Assembly (NCBI RefSeq): GCF_900538215.1
Contig: NZ_UNSD01000002.1
Location: 248,001-312,000, forward strand
Length of the DNA stretch: 64,000 nt
Source: Candidatus Ornithobacterium hominis
Lineage (GTDB): Bacteria; Bacteroidota; Bacteroidia; Flavobacteriales; Weeksellaceae
Direction: 5' to 3'
Position 1 is the first letter of the stretch. Each line of letters begins with the position of its first letter. The position numbers were made by a program, and so were the translations under genes. Positions 42,920-51,395 of the stretch are shown here, piece by piece. The notes under the pieces are model-generated. The model made no database searches, was not told the origin of the DNA, and saw only the letters and a program-made list of their open reading frames with translations.

Positions 42920-44278
42920 CTAAGAAAAGAGATATTCAACTTTTTTGATGGCTTCTAATCTTGAGAAGATCACCACACGGTCGTGCGGAAGGATGACAAA
43001 GTCTTTTTGAGGAATAATTCCTTGAAATTTTCTAATAATGCCCCCAATAATTGCTTCTCTTGGGAAGTTTACCTCCTGTATAGTTTTGTTAGCAATTTTT
43101 GAATTTTCTTTTACGCGAAACTCTAAAACTTCAGCGGGGGAATCAAAAATATTCATCACATCCAGTACTTTTCCTTTTCTTACATGTTTAAATACCGAAT
43201 TGGCGGCCATTAGTTTTTTATTGATAAATCCATCAATGCCAATATCTTGCCCCAAATGTAGATACTCGGTGTTTTCTACCAAAGCGATGGTTTTTTTTAC
43301 ACCTTTAGATTTTGCCATCAGACAAGCCATGATATTGGTTTCTGACCTTCCCGTAACGGCCACAAAGGCATCCAGTTCAGAAATGCCTTCTTCATCTAGA
43401 AGGTCTGTATCTCGCCCATCACCGTGAATGATTAGCACATCGTCAAACTGATCCGCTAAATCTTCAGCTTTAGCAAAATCTCGTTCGATGATTTTGATAT
43501 TATGCTTGTGCTGGCGTAGAATTTGGACTGTTTTTTTACCAATCCGCCCACCGCCCAAAATCATAACGTCTGAAAGATCTTCATTTTTTTTCCCTAGATA
43601 TTCATAAATACTATTGCGGGCTTCTTCTAAGGCTATAAAGTAAACATGGTCGCCTTCTCTGTAAACCGTGTCTCCCCGCGGGATAATACTTTTTGTTTCG
43701 CCATCATTAGAACGAATAATAAAAATGGGAATAAAGTTAATCCTATCTCCAAATCGCTGGGCAATATCCCTCACACTATGGTCTATGAACTTAGATTTTC
43801 TTTCTAAAAAAACGCCAAATAAATTCAATGCACCACTACCAAAAGAATGCATCTCATTGAAGACAGATTCCTCAATTAAATTAGTAATCTCATTGGCCGC
43901 TAACTCTTCAGGCGAAATGAGCATATCTATACCCGCTCGCTGTAGATTTAACGTATTTTTTCTCTCCAAAAATTCAGGATTAGTTACACGAGCGACAACC
44001 TTTTTGGCCCCCGACTTTTTAGCGATAAGCGATGCCATTAAATTAGTATTTTGCAGTTGTGTTACAGCGATAAAGATATCAGCTTCTTCTATATTTATTT
44101 CTTCCATCAGCTGAAAAGAAGCGGCATCTCCACGATAAGTCATAACGTCAAGTAATCCTTCGATTTTTTGCAGTTTTTCTTTGTCTGTATCTATAACTAC
44201 AATATCTTGAGACTCATTGGCTAATAATTTAGCAATGTGAAACCCAACTTCACCAGCACCGGCAATGATTATTCTCAT
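42920..44278 (-). CDS. trkA: Potassium uptake regulatory subunit
   Basis: 452 residues with two TrkA-N/RCK domains, each starting with a Rossmann turn: MRIIIAGAGEVGFHIAKLL (1-19) and DVMILGGGRIGKKTVQIL (about 232-249), each followed by a TrkA-C ligand-binding region. Binds NAD(H)/ATP on the cytoplasmic face and gates TrkH. First gene of the trkA-trkH run. The upstream region holds two direct ACGAATGT repeats 21 bp apart flanking a short dyad. Confidence 0.96.
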   Translation of the reverse strand: MRIIIAGAGEVGFHIAKLLANESQDIVVIDTDKEKLQKIEGLLDVMTYRGDAASFQLMEEINIEEADIFIAVTQLQNTNLMASLIAKKSGAKKVVARVTNPEFLERKNTLNLQRAGIDMLISPEELAANEITNLIEESVFNEMHSFGSGALNLFGVFLERKSKFIDHSVRDIAQRFGDRINFIPIFIIRSNDGETKSIIPRGDTVYREGDHVYFIALEEARNSIYEYLGKKNEDLSDVMILGGGRIGKKTVQILRQHKHNIKIIERDFAKAEDLADQFDDVLIIHGDGRDTDLLDEEGISELDAFVAVTGRSETNIMACLMAKSKGVKKTIALVENTEYLHLGQDIGIDGFINKKLMAANSVFKHVRKGKVLDVMNIFDSPAEVLEFRVKENSKIANKTIQEVNFPREAIIGGIIRKFQGIIPQKDFVILPHDRVVIFSRLEAIKKVEYLFS

Positions 44279-44279
44279 A

Positions 44280-44308
44280 ACGAATGTGATAGCTCAAGCT
44301 ACGAATGT
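44280..44308. promoter_or_regulatory. Candidate trkA control site: ACGAATGT direct repeats around a TAGCT/AGCTA dyad
   Basis: ACGAATGT at 44280-44287 and 44301-44308, starting 21 bp apart (two helical turns), with TAGCT-CA-AGCTA between them (44290-44301). It lies 2 bp from the trkA start, where a bound protein would block transcription or translation. No known regulator matched. Confidence 0.35.
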
Positions 44309-44482
44309 AATTAATTATTTATAAACTACCCCTTATGCATTTGGAAAATAAAATGAAAAACTTATTCATGGAATTGCAGTAATGAATATTATTAATTTGA
44401 TTTTCAATGAATTAAACACACAAGTAGTTTCATGCAAAATTATACCAAAACTTTTAAGAGTTTTAAAACAAAATTTTTGACT

Positions 44483-44509
44483 AAAAATTTTATAAGGCTT
44501 ATAAAAATT
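44483..44509. repeat. Dispersed palindrome with extended arms
   Basis: Core AAGGCTT at 44494-44500 within AAAAATTTTATAAGG...CCTTATAAAAATT-type symmetry; both T arms are broken by a matching A, keeping the dyad while changing the sequence. Confidence 0.7.
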
Positions 44510-44587
44510 CAATAGCTTGGCTGAATTTGTCTTTTAAAAAACTTATCAATAATGTTAAAGCAAACTTGATTTAAATGCACCGCGGCT

Positions 44588-45697
44588 TTATAAGCTATCT
44601 GATTCTTCTTTTTGTCCCATAAACATTAAATAAGCCTTTAGAAAATCATCAATATTCCCGTTCATTACACCATCCACATCAGATGTTTCTTCACCTGTGC
44701 GCACATCTTTTACTAGTTTGTAGGGATGCATCACGTAATTTCTAATTTGGCTACCCCATTCGATGCTTTTTTTGTTCGCTTCAATCTCACTACGAGCCGC
44801 CATTCTTTTTTCCAATTCGATTTTATAAAGCTCTGATTTCAGCATTTGCATAGCTCTCTCTCGGTTGGCTAACTGAGACCTTTCTACCTGACACACCACA
44901 ACGATGCCCGTAGGCTTGTGTGTCAACTGGACTTTAGTTTCCACCTTATTGACGTTCTGTCCACCAGCTCCGCCAGAACGAGAGGTCTGCATTTCAATAT
45001 CATTGGGATTCACTTCAATTTCTATCGTATCATCCACCAAAGGGTAAACGTAGACTGAAACAAAGCTCGTGTGTCTTTTGGCATTGGAGTCAAACGGAGA
45101 TATTCGCACCAAGCGATGCACACCGTTTTCACCTTTTAAATAGCCAAAAGCAAACTCCCCTTCGATTTCTAAAGTCACAGTTTTCACGCCAGCCACATCG
45201 CCATCTTGGTAATTGAGTTCTTTAACTTTGTAGCCATTTTTTTCTGCCCACATAAGGTACATACGCATCAGCATACTAGCCCAGTCGCAACTCTCAGTAC
45301 CGCCAGCACCAGCTGTGATTTGTAGAACAGCACTCATCTCATCTCCCTCCTCAGACAGCATATTTCTAAACTCAATTTTCTCTAGCAAATTGGTTGCTTT
45401 TTGGTACTGCTCATCAATTTCTTCTTCAGAACCCTCTCCCATTTCTTTATAAAATTCATACAAAACATCTAAATCATTGGTTGCCCTTTGAACTTGCTCA
45501 AAGTCTTGAACCCAATTTTTCTTGGTTTGGAGCTGTTTTAGATGAAGTTGAGCAGCTTTTGGGTCATCCCAAAACGCTGGCGAAGCTGCCTTTTCCTCGT
45601 CATTAGTAATTTCAATTTTTTTCTGTTCGATTTCTAAATAATGGTGGAGATTCTCTACACGCTCTTTCAAATCTTGCAAATTCTCATTCTGAATCAT
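44588..45697 (-). CDS. prfB: Peptide chain release factor 2, without programmed frameshift
   Basis: 369 residues in one continuous frame. Peptidyl-hydrolysis motif [11 protein letters not shown] at about 240-250, and the codon-recognition stretch [14 protein letters not shown] (RF2-type SPF) near 195-208. In most bacteria an in-frame UGA near codon 25 must be bypassed by a +1 shift; here the equivalent region (NLHHYLEIE) is read straight through with no UGA, so that self-regulation is absent. A perfect -7 element lies only 4 bases before the ATG, implying a leaderless or nearly leaderless mRNA. Confidence 0.94.
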   Translation of the reverse strand: MIQNENLQDLKERVENLHHYLEIEQKKIEITNDEEKAASPAFWDDPKAAQLHLKQLQTKKNWVQDFEQVQRATNDLDVLYEFYKEMGEGSEEEIDEQYQKATNLLEKIEFRNMLSEEGDEMSAVLQITAGAGGTESCDWASMLMRMYLMWAEKNGYKVKELNYQDGDVAGVKTVTLEIEGEFAFGYLKGENGVHRLVRISPFDSNAKRHTSFVSVYVYPLVDDTIEIEVNPNDIEMQTSRSGGAGGQNVNKVETKVQLTHKPTGIVVVCQVERSQLANRERAMQMLKSELYKIELEKRMAARSEIEANKKSIEWGSQIRNYVMHPYKLVKDVRTGEETSDVDGVMNGNIDDFLKAYLMFMGQKEESDSL

Positions 45698-45701
45698 AAA
45701 T

Positions 45702-45709
45702 CAAAGATA
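45702..45709 (-). promoter_or_regulatory. -7 element TATCTTTG immediately upstream of prfB
   Basis: Perfect TAnnTTTG, 4 bases ahead of the ATG at 45697; every other such element in the window sits 15-43 bases ahead. It either marks a leaderless transcript or is a chance match. Confidence 0.4.
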
Positions 45710-45717
45710 TAAAAACT

Positions 45718-46137
45718 TTATCTTGCATAAGTGCGGTGGCCGTCTAAATCTTCACCCGTCTGTGATTCTATAAACATAAAGAAATTGAAAAGTTTCCACT
45801 CAAACTCCAATCCGTATTTTATCGACGGGCGATAGTCAATATGAACCTCATAAACATTGGGATTAAACCTCATCGGTTGTGAATGACGGTAGTTCCATTC
45901 ATTAACCAAGCGAATGTTTTTGGAGTGTAAAAATTCTTCTGAATAATAATTCATGGGCAAAGCTCTAGTATTTAAAAAAACACCATAGCTGGGGTCTAAA
46001 ACAATAACATCATACTCCCCCTCTTCATCAGGTTCTAAATGTAATGTTCTTTGCTCACGTTGATTCTCTCTTGCGTTTTTCATACCCACGCAAGAGTATA
46101 GGAATAGAAAACTAAAGCTCAGAATAAAAATTTTCAT
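45718..46137 (-). CDS. DUF6146-like lipoprotein
   Basis: 139 residues. Lipoprotein signal M-K-I-F-I-L-S-F-S-F-L-F-L-Y-S-C (Cys16). The mature part has E-Y-D-V-I-V-L-D-P-S-Y, R-A-L-P-M-N-Y-Y-S, N-E-W-N-Y-R and D-Y-x-P-x-x-x-Y-G-L-E-F, the pattern of the DUF6146 lipoproteins of flavobacteria. Function unknown. Upstream of prfB by 20 bp, with which it may be co-transcribed. Confidence 0.75.
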   Translation of the reverse strand: MKIFILSFSFLFLYSCVGMKNARENQREQRTLHLEPDEEGEYDVIVLDPSYGVFLNTRALPMNYYSEEFLHSKNIRLVNEWNYRHSQPMRFNPNVYEVHIDYRPSIKYGLEFEWKLFNFFMFIESQTGEDLDGHRTYAR

Positions 46138-46182
46138 GGAAAAATCAAGAGCAATTTACGTGCCTTATCATTTCTTTAATAT

Positions 46183-46208
46183 AAAAAAAACACAGCTACT
46201 ACGCTGTG
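46183..46208 (-). terminator. Rho-independent terminator of the small membrane protein gene
   Basis: CACAGC (46191-46196), loop TACTAC, GCTGTG (46203-46208); on the minus strand followed by a run of T (46183-46190). Confidence 0.85.
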
Positions 46209-46220
46209 CTTTATTAAATT

Positions 46221-46240
46221 ATATTTTTTTAAGGCTTATT
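46221..46240. repeat. Half palindrome containing a stop codon
   Basis: Core AAGGCTT at 46231-46237; the right A run is replaced by T. The stop codon of the small membrane protein (46236-46238) lies within the core. Confidence 0.6.
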
Positions 46241-46448
46241 TTTTTTCATATAAAATTTCAACATCAGGCTGCTCGCTAAACTTTTTGCGTCTTATTTCGT
46301 CGGGGTTGCTATCTTTATTAATTCTTTCAAAACGCTCTGCAATACCAAAAGGCAGCCAATAAGGCAAAATGGAGATTAAAAAAGTTAAACACCAAAATCC
46401 CGCCATTGCGGTGGCTAAAAAGAATAAAAAGCCTAGAAACTGATCCAT
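46236..46448 (-). CDS. Small membrane protein, unknown function
   Basis: 70 residues: a 25-residue hydrophobic N-terminal half (FLGFLFFLATAMAGFWCLTFLI) and a charged C-terminal tail (E-R-I-N-K-D-S-N-P-D-E-I-R-R-K-K-F). Not recognised as a named family with certainty. It has a proper terminator and a stop codon placed in a palindrome, so it is probably a true short gene. Confidence 0.65.
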   Translation of the reverse strand: MDQFLGFLFFLATAMAGFWCLTFLISILPYWLPFGIAERFERINKDSNPDEIRRKKFSEQPDVEILYEKK

Positions 46449-46498
46449 CTTAAAACGATTTTAGACCGTAAAATTACGAATTTAAATGAAAAGCACAA

Positions 46499-46524
46499 TT
46501 TTTTTAAGCCTTAAAAAATTTTTT
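46499..46524. repeat. Dispersed palindrome upstream of rimK, with a degenerate neighbour
   Basis: Core AAGCCTT at 46506-46512. A second, one-base-shorter copy (AAAGCTTT) lies at 46532-46554; centres are about 36 bp apart. Confidence 0.7.
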
Positions 46525-46617
46525 CATCAAGATTTTTCTAAAGCTTTAAAAAATTCTTATCTATGCAAGACCTAAAATAACTATTCTTATTTCAGGCCAA
46601 AAATAGCCATCAAATTC

Positions 46618-47532
46618 ATGAAATTAATCATTCTTTCGCGCAGCGAATTTATTTATTCTACGGCACGTCTTCTGGAAGAAGCGGAGTACCGAAATCACGA
46701 TGTAGAAGTTATAGACCCTTTACAATGTAAAATGGTTATGAGGAAAAATAACCCGCAGATCTTGGTTTATGGCGAGAAACTGGAGAAAGTAGACGCCGTT
46801 TTGCCACGCATTGGCAGTACTATAACGCACTATGGGTCTGCGGTGATACGTCAATTTGAAATGATGAATACATTCACTACACTTGGAAGCAACGCGCTGC
46901 TGAGAAGCCGAGACAAGCTAAGGACGATGCAGCTTCTATCGCGCGAAGGGATAGATTTTCCTCGCACATTCTATTACAGTAGCGAGGCAGGCATCGAAAC
47001 CGAGGAGATTTTGGAATTAATAGGGGGCTACCCTATTGTGGTGAAGGTGTTGGAGGGAACGCAAGGCCTCGGCGTGATGCTTTTAGACTCTAAAATGGCA
47101 GCTGTTTCTGTGCTGGAAGCCTTACATAGTTTGAAAGCAAAGTTTCTGATTCAAGAGTACATCAAAGAGGCTAAAGGTAGTGATATTCGTATAATAGTGG
47201 CTGGCAATAAAGTCATTGCAACCATGAAGAGAGAGGGCAAAGAGGGTGATTTCCGCTCCAATATTCACCGAGGAGGTATGGGCTCTCAAGTGGCTTTATC
47301 TTACAAAGAAGAAACGCAAGCTCTGCGAGCATGCCGAGCCTTGGGGTTGCAAATAGCTGGTGTTGACCTTATTCGGTCAAGTCGGGGGCCTCTGATTTTG
47401 GAAGTTAATTCTTCGCCAGGTTTAGAAGGCATCGAAGCTGCTACGGGTAGAAATATTGCAGAAGAAATGATTCAGTTTATTGAATATCAAGTTTCGAAAG
47501 AAAACTATAGAAAAAACAAGTACAAAGGTTAA
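46618..47532 (+). CDS. rimK: RimK-family ATP-grasp ligase
   Basis: 304 residues, RimK family (adds glutamate residues to ribosomal protein S6 C-terminus in E. coli; other members make poly-glutamate or related amides). N-terminal LIILSRSEFIYSTARLLEEA, the ATP-grasp lid VVKVLEGTQGLGVML (about 141-155), QEYIKEAKGSDIRIIV (about 178-193) and the Mg site ILEVNSSPGLEGIE (about 260-273). Followed by an AstE/AspA-like gene, a common pairing. Confidence 0.92.
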   Translation: MKLIILSRSEFIYSTARLLEEAEYRNHDVEVIDPLQCKMVMRKNNPQILVYGEKLEKVDAVLPRIGSTITHYGSAVIRQFEMMNTFTTLGSNALLRSRDKLRTMQLLSREGIDFPRTFYYSSEAGIETEEILELIGGYPIVVKVLEGTQGLGVMLLDSKMAAVSVLEALHSLKAKFLIQEYIKEAKGSDIRIIVAGNKVIATMKREGKEGDFRSNIHRGGMGSQVALSYKEETQALRACRALGLQIAGVDLIRSSRGPLILEVNSSPGLEGIEAATGRNIAEEMIQFIEYQVSKENYRKNKYKG

Positions 47533-47597
47533 CTTGTTTAAATTTTAATCAAAATAATACGCTAAACAGCATTGAAACAGACCCTAAGGGAAAGGTT

Positions 47598-48533
47598 ATG
47601 AAAGTTTTAGAAACAGAAATTCCAAAAGGCAAAGAAAGCGTTGTTTACCTAAAGGTTGCTAATCTGCCTACCCGCACAGAAATCGATATACCAGTATTTA
47701 TTTATCGGTCGCACCAGCCAGGGCCTTGTGTTTTATTTTCAGCTGGAATGCACGGTGATGAAATTAATGGCGTTGAGATTATTCGCCGCATACTAGATTG
47801 TAATTTAAATTTTGTAGAGAGAGGCACCACGATTTGTATTCCGATTATCAATGTCTACGGATTTTTGCATTTTTCTAGGAATGTGCCAGATGGCAAAGAT
47901 GTTAATCGTTCCTTCCCTGGGTTTAAAGATGGCTCACTGGCATCTAAAGTAGCTTGGAATATCATGCACCATATTTTACCTCTCATTGATTTTGGGATAG
48001 ACTTCCACACGGGGGGCGACCAAAGGGCAAATTATCCGCAAGTGAGAGGTGATTTTAGCGATACAAATGTTTTGGATTTGGCTCAAAAAACGCACGCACC
48101 CTTTTTGGTCAATTCTAGTTTGATTCATCGTTCATTTCGGCAGGCGGCTTACGATTTAGGCAAAAAAATCATTGTTTATGAAGGGGGCGAGAGTTTACGG
48201 TTTTCATACCATGCGATAGAAGAGGGCGTAATGTGTGCGCAACATTTTCTGTACGAAAATCAAATGATTCCCCAAGCACCAAAAATCAAACATCAGTCAA
48301 AAACATTGACGAATAGAAGCTGGTACCGAGCGCCAGCATCGGGAATGTGGATTGCAGAGATTCACGAAGGCGATTTTGTGAACAAAAATCAATCTTTGGG
48401 CTATATTACAAGTCCATACGGGGATTTCATAGAGAAAGTTGTGGCAGAGGAAGACGGCTTCATTATTGGCTTAAACAAGCAGGCTGTGGTAAATAATGGA
48501 GAAGCTTTGATAAATTTAGGGAGCATTAGTTAA
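47598..48533 (+). CDS. AstE/AspA-like zinc carboxypeptidase-fold deacylase (RimK partner)
   Basis: 311-residue M14-like metal hydrolase of the succinylglutamate desuccinylase/aspartoacylase group. Zinc ligands: His and Glu in GMHGDEINGVE (about 51-61) and His in DFGIDFHTGGD (about 134-144). Arg/Asn of N-V-P-D-G-K-D-V-N-R-S-F binds the carboxylate. It starts 65 bp after rimK on the same strand. Family members linked to rimK are thought to remove amide-linked groups from an amino acid or peptide; substrate unproven. Confidence 0.85.
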   Translation: MKVLETEIPKGKESVVYLKVANLPTRTEIDIPVFIYRSHQPGPCVLFSAGMHGDEINGVEIIRRILDCNLNFVERGTTICIPIINVYGFLHFSRNVPDGKDVNRSFPGFKDGSLASKVAWNIMHHILPLIDFGIDFHTGGDQRANYPQVRGDFSDTNVLDLAQKTHAPFLVNSSLIHRSFRQAAYDLGKKIIVYEGGESLRFSYHAIEEGVMCAQHFLYENQMIPQAPKIKHQSKTLTNRSWYRAPASGMWIAEIHEGDFVNKNQSLGYITSPYGDFIEKVVAEEDGFIIGLNKQAVVNNGEALINLGSIS

Positions 48534-48549
48534 AAAAAATTAAAGCTTA

Positions 48550-48557
48550 TATCTTTG
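48550..48557 (+). promoter_or_regulatory. -7 promoter element TATCTTTG of metG
   Basis: Perfect TAnnTTTG, 21 bases before the ATG, so metG has its own promoter although it follows rimK and the deacylase on the same strand. Confidence 0.7.
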
Positions 48558-48578
48558 TAAACTCAATAATTTATTGGC

Positions 48579-50612
48579 ATGTCAAAAACTTATACAGTCA
48601 CGGCGGCGTTACCCTACGCCAACGGGCCCATTCATATTGGCCACTTAGCGGGAGTTTATATTCCAGCAGACATTTACGTCAGGTATTTAAGAAGAAACGG
48701 AAAAGAAGTGTTGTTCGTTTGCGGGTCAGATGAGCACGGCGTTCCTGTGACGATACGCGCTAAAAAAGAAGGAGTCAGCGTGCAAGAAGTAGTCAATCGT
48801 TACCATGAACTCATTAAATCAACTTTTGAGAAGTTGGATATTTCTTTCAATATTTATGACAGAACTTCCAGTGCACATCATCATCAAAATGCACAAGATT
48901 TTTTTTTAAGGCTAAATAAAAATAATGTTTTTTTAGAAAAACAAACCGAGCAGTTTTATGACGAAGAAGCGGGTGAATTCTTAGCCGATAGGTATATCAT
49001 AGGTCAATGCCCCAACTGTGGCAACGAGAACGCATACGGCGACCAGTGCGAGAAATGCGGAAGCACACTGAGCCCAGAAGAGTTAATCAATCCTAAATCA
49101 GCTCTCAGTGGAGCAAAACCACAAAAAAGACTGACTAAAAACTGGTATTTGCCACTCAATGAATATGAAAGTTTTTTGAGAGAATGGGTTTTAGAAAATC
49201 ATTCAAATGATTGGAAAGCAAACGTGACGGGGCAAGTAAAATCATGGCTAGACGATGGGCTAAAGCCACGCGCGATGACACGTGATTTAGACTGGGGAAT
49301 TCCAGTCCCTTTAGATGAAGGCGCAGGCAAAGTCCTCTACGTGTGGTTTGATGCGCCGATTGGCTACATCAGCGCTACCCAAAAATGGGCAGAAGAGCAC
49401 GGGAAAGATTGGAAAAAATATTGGCAAGGCAATGAAACTGAATTGATTCACTTTATCGGGAAAGATAATATTGTGTTTCATTGCATCATTTTCCCAGTCA
49501 TGCTCAAAGCTCATGGTGAATACATTTTACCAACGAATGTGCCTGCGAATGAATTTTTGAATTTAGAGAATGATAAGATTTCAACCTCTCGCAACTGGGC
49601 AGTTTGGGCACATGAATTTGTAGAAGACCTCCCTGGGAAACAAGATGTCTTACGTTATGTTTTGACAGCAAATTTACCTGAGAATAAAGACAATAATTTC
49701 ACATGGAAAGATTTTCAACTGAAAAATAATTCAGAATTAGTTGGGATTTTGGGGAATTTTTTCAATCGTGTGATGGTCTTGATTCAAAAGTATTTTGACG
49801 GCAAAGTTCCTACGAAAACCAAAAACTACCCTGAGTTAGAAAATTTACACGATTTCCCTGAAGATATAGGGCGTTACTTAGAAAATTTTGAATTTAGAAA
49901 TGCGCTGAAAGAGTTGATGAATTTAGCCCGTTTGGGGAATCAATTCTTACAAAGTCAAGAGCCGTGGAAAAAAATTAAAACGGATGAAGAAGAGGTGAAA
50001 AACATCTTAGCAGCTTCGCTAGAAATCGCTGCAATGTTGGCACAATGCGCTGGCCCCTTCTTGCCCAACGCTTCCGAAAAAATGTTGCAGATGCTAGATC
50101 TTGAGGTTTTGTCATGGCAAGAGTTGAAAGAAAAAAGAAGTTTCTTTTCTCAAGCTCATTCGCTCGGGGAGGCTCAGCTTTTATTTGATAAAATTGAAGA
50201 TGATATGGTAACAGCTCAGTTACAAAAATTAGAAAATACTAAAAAGAATAATCAGATGACGAATCCAAATGCCGAGGCTGAAAAAGAAGAAATTAATTTT
50301 GATGATTTTCAAAAAGTAGATTTGCGCGTCGGGACTATTTTAGAAGCGAAAGCCGTAGAAAAAGCTGACCGCCTACTGGAGCTGAAAGTAGATACAGGAT
50401 TGGATGTAAGAACCATCGTTTCAGGCATTGCAGAGAGTTTTTCTCCGCAAGAGGTGGTTGGCAAAAAATGTACGGTTTTGGTGAATTTGGCTCCAAGAAA
50501 AATTAAAGGAATTACCAGCCAGGGTATGCTTTTGTTTACTGAAAATAAAGATGGGAAATTGGTTTTTGTAAACCCTGATAATGAGGTGCCAAATGGTGCT
50601 GGAATTGCATAA
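48579..50612 (+). CDS. metG: Methionyl-tRNA synthetase with C-terminal tRNA-binding domain
   Basis: 677 residues. HIGH-type PIHIGHLAG (about 16-24), zinc knuckle [18 protein letters not shown] (about 145-162), KMSKS replaced by the Bacteroidota/archaeal form DKISTSRN (about 332-339) and an appended EMAP-II/Trbp111-like domain (about 570-677) with [11 protein letters not shown] and [16 protein letters not shown]. Charges tRNA-Met. Monocistronic with a clear promoter. Confidence 0.97.
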   Translation: MSKTYTVTAALPYANGPIHIGHLAGVYIPADIYVRYLRRNGKEVLFVCGSDEHGVPVTIRAKKEGVSVQEVVNRYHELIKSTFEKLDISFNIYDRTSSAHHHQNAQDFFLRLNKNNVFLEKQTEQFYDEEAGEFLADRYIIGQCPNCGNENAYGDQCEKCGSTLSPEELINPKSALSGAKPQKRLTKNWYLPLNEYESFLREWVLENHSNDWKANVTGQVKSWLDDGLKPRAMTRDLDWGIPVPLDEGAGKVLYVWFDAPIGYISATQKWAEEHGKDWKKYWQGNETELIHFIGKDNIVFHCIIFPVMLKAHGEYILPTNVPANEFLNLENDKISTSRNWAVWAHEFVEDLPGKQDVLRYVLTANLPENKDNNFTWKDFQLKNNSELVGILGNFFNRVMVLIQKYFDGKVPTKTKNYPELENLHDFPEDIGRYLENFEFRNALKELMNLARLGNQFLQSQEPWKKIKTDEEEVKNILAASLEIAAMLAQCAGPFLPNASEKMLQMLDLEVLSWQELKEKRSFFSQAHSLGEAQLLFDKIEDDMVTAQLQKLENTKKNNQMTNPNAEAEKEEINFDDFQKVDLRVGTILEAKAVEKADRLLELKVDTGLDVRTIVSGIAESFSPQEVVGKKCTVLVNLAPRKIKGITSQGMLLFTENKDGKLVFVNPDNEVPNGAGIA

Positions 50613-50635
50613 ATTTTCTAAGGCTTAAAAAAAAA
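50611..50635. repeat. Dispersed palindrome at the metG 3' end
   Basis: Core AAGGCTT at 50620-50626, starting at the metG stop codon. Confidence 0.7.
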
Positions 50636-50722
50636 GTAAGAATAGTGATTGACTGTTGATAATTAGTAAGTAATAAATGCGGTGAGGTTGGTAGAAAAAG
50701 TTATTCCCTAAAGATTGATTCT

Positions 50723-50749
50723 AAAATTTTTTAAGCCTTAAAAAAAAAA
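50723..50749. repeat. Dispersed palindrome 8 bp ahead of yraN
   Basis: Core AAGCCTT at 50733-50739, followed by ten A; second copy in the 144-bp metG-yraN gap. Confidence 0.75.
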
Positions 50750-50756
50750 TAAAATA

Positions 50757-51122
50757 ATGTCTGAAGCTTATGATTTTGGCCGCCAAGCGGAAGCGTTCGT
50801 GGCAGCAAAATACGAAAAAAATGATTATCAAATTCTTGAGCGGAATTGGATTTTTCGTCCAGCAGAAGTGGATATTATTGCTTTGAAAAATAATGTTTTA
50901 GCAATAGTTGAAGTTAAAGCTCGGCAAAGTAAGCAAAATGGTTTTGCTGAGGAAAGTGTGAACAAAAAGAAGCGCGCGCTACTGGCGATGGCAGCCAATG
51001 AATATATCCTCCGTCATAATATGGATGTGGAATATCGATTTGATATAGCTGTCGTGACGAAAGGAAAAGATGGGTGGGCGGCAAAAATATTTGTAGATGC
51101 CTTTCAGGCACACGAATTTTAA
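50757..51122 (+). CDS. yraN: UPF0102 (YraN) endonuclease-like protein
   Basis: 121 residues with the restriction-endonuclease-like core: E-A-F-V-A-x-K-Y, I-L-E-R-N-W, then E-V-D-I-I-A (about 38-43) and I-V-E-V-K-A-R (about 51-57), i.e. the E-x-n-E-x-K metal site. Role in DNA processing is inferred. A 7-bp hairpin (TTTACCT 51125-51131, AGGTAAA 51141-51147) follows the stop. Confidence 0.9.
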   Translation: MSEAYDFGRQAEAFVAAKYEKNDYQILERNWIFRPAEVDIIALKNNVLAIVEVKARQSKQNGFAEESVNKKKRALLAMAANEYILRHNMDVEYRFDIAVVTKGKDGWAAKIFVDAFQAHEF

Positions 51123-51316
51123 ACTTTACCTGCACGCTCGAGGTAAAAATAAAATTTAGCAGCTCTTTTTTGATTTTGTTGATAAAAAAAAGCGTCCCTA
51201 CGAAAAGAAATAGAAATAAAACAATGTAGAGAAAAACAGTGTTGCTAAGGAATGAGTAAGTAATATTGAAAGCATCTCATTTTTGAGGTACTTTTTTTAT
51301 TTTCATAAAAAAATAT

Positions 51317-51349
51317 AAGGCTTAGAAAATTTTTTCCCAAGCCTTTTTT
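51317..51349. terminator. Terminator hairpin made of two palindrome cores between yraN and typA
   Basis: AAGGCTT (51317-51323) and AAGCCTT (51339-51345) pair across a 15-base interval and are followed by a T run; the mirrored A run serves typA on the other strand. The rest of the 273-bp gap shows no gene. Confidence 0.7.
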
Positions 51350-51395
51350 TAATTTATTAACTATTTTTGACTATTATCCCCAAATACCAAGGAGC

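Larger units (their letters stand above)
44279..44587. other. 309-bp intergenic stretch between prfB and trkA
   Basis: Contains the trkA upstream repeats (44280-44308), a 14-base sequence TGCATTTGGAAAAT (44336-44349) also present upstream of tyrS (58366-58379), and a palindrome with extended arms (44483-44509). No gene seen. Confidence 0.5.
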
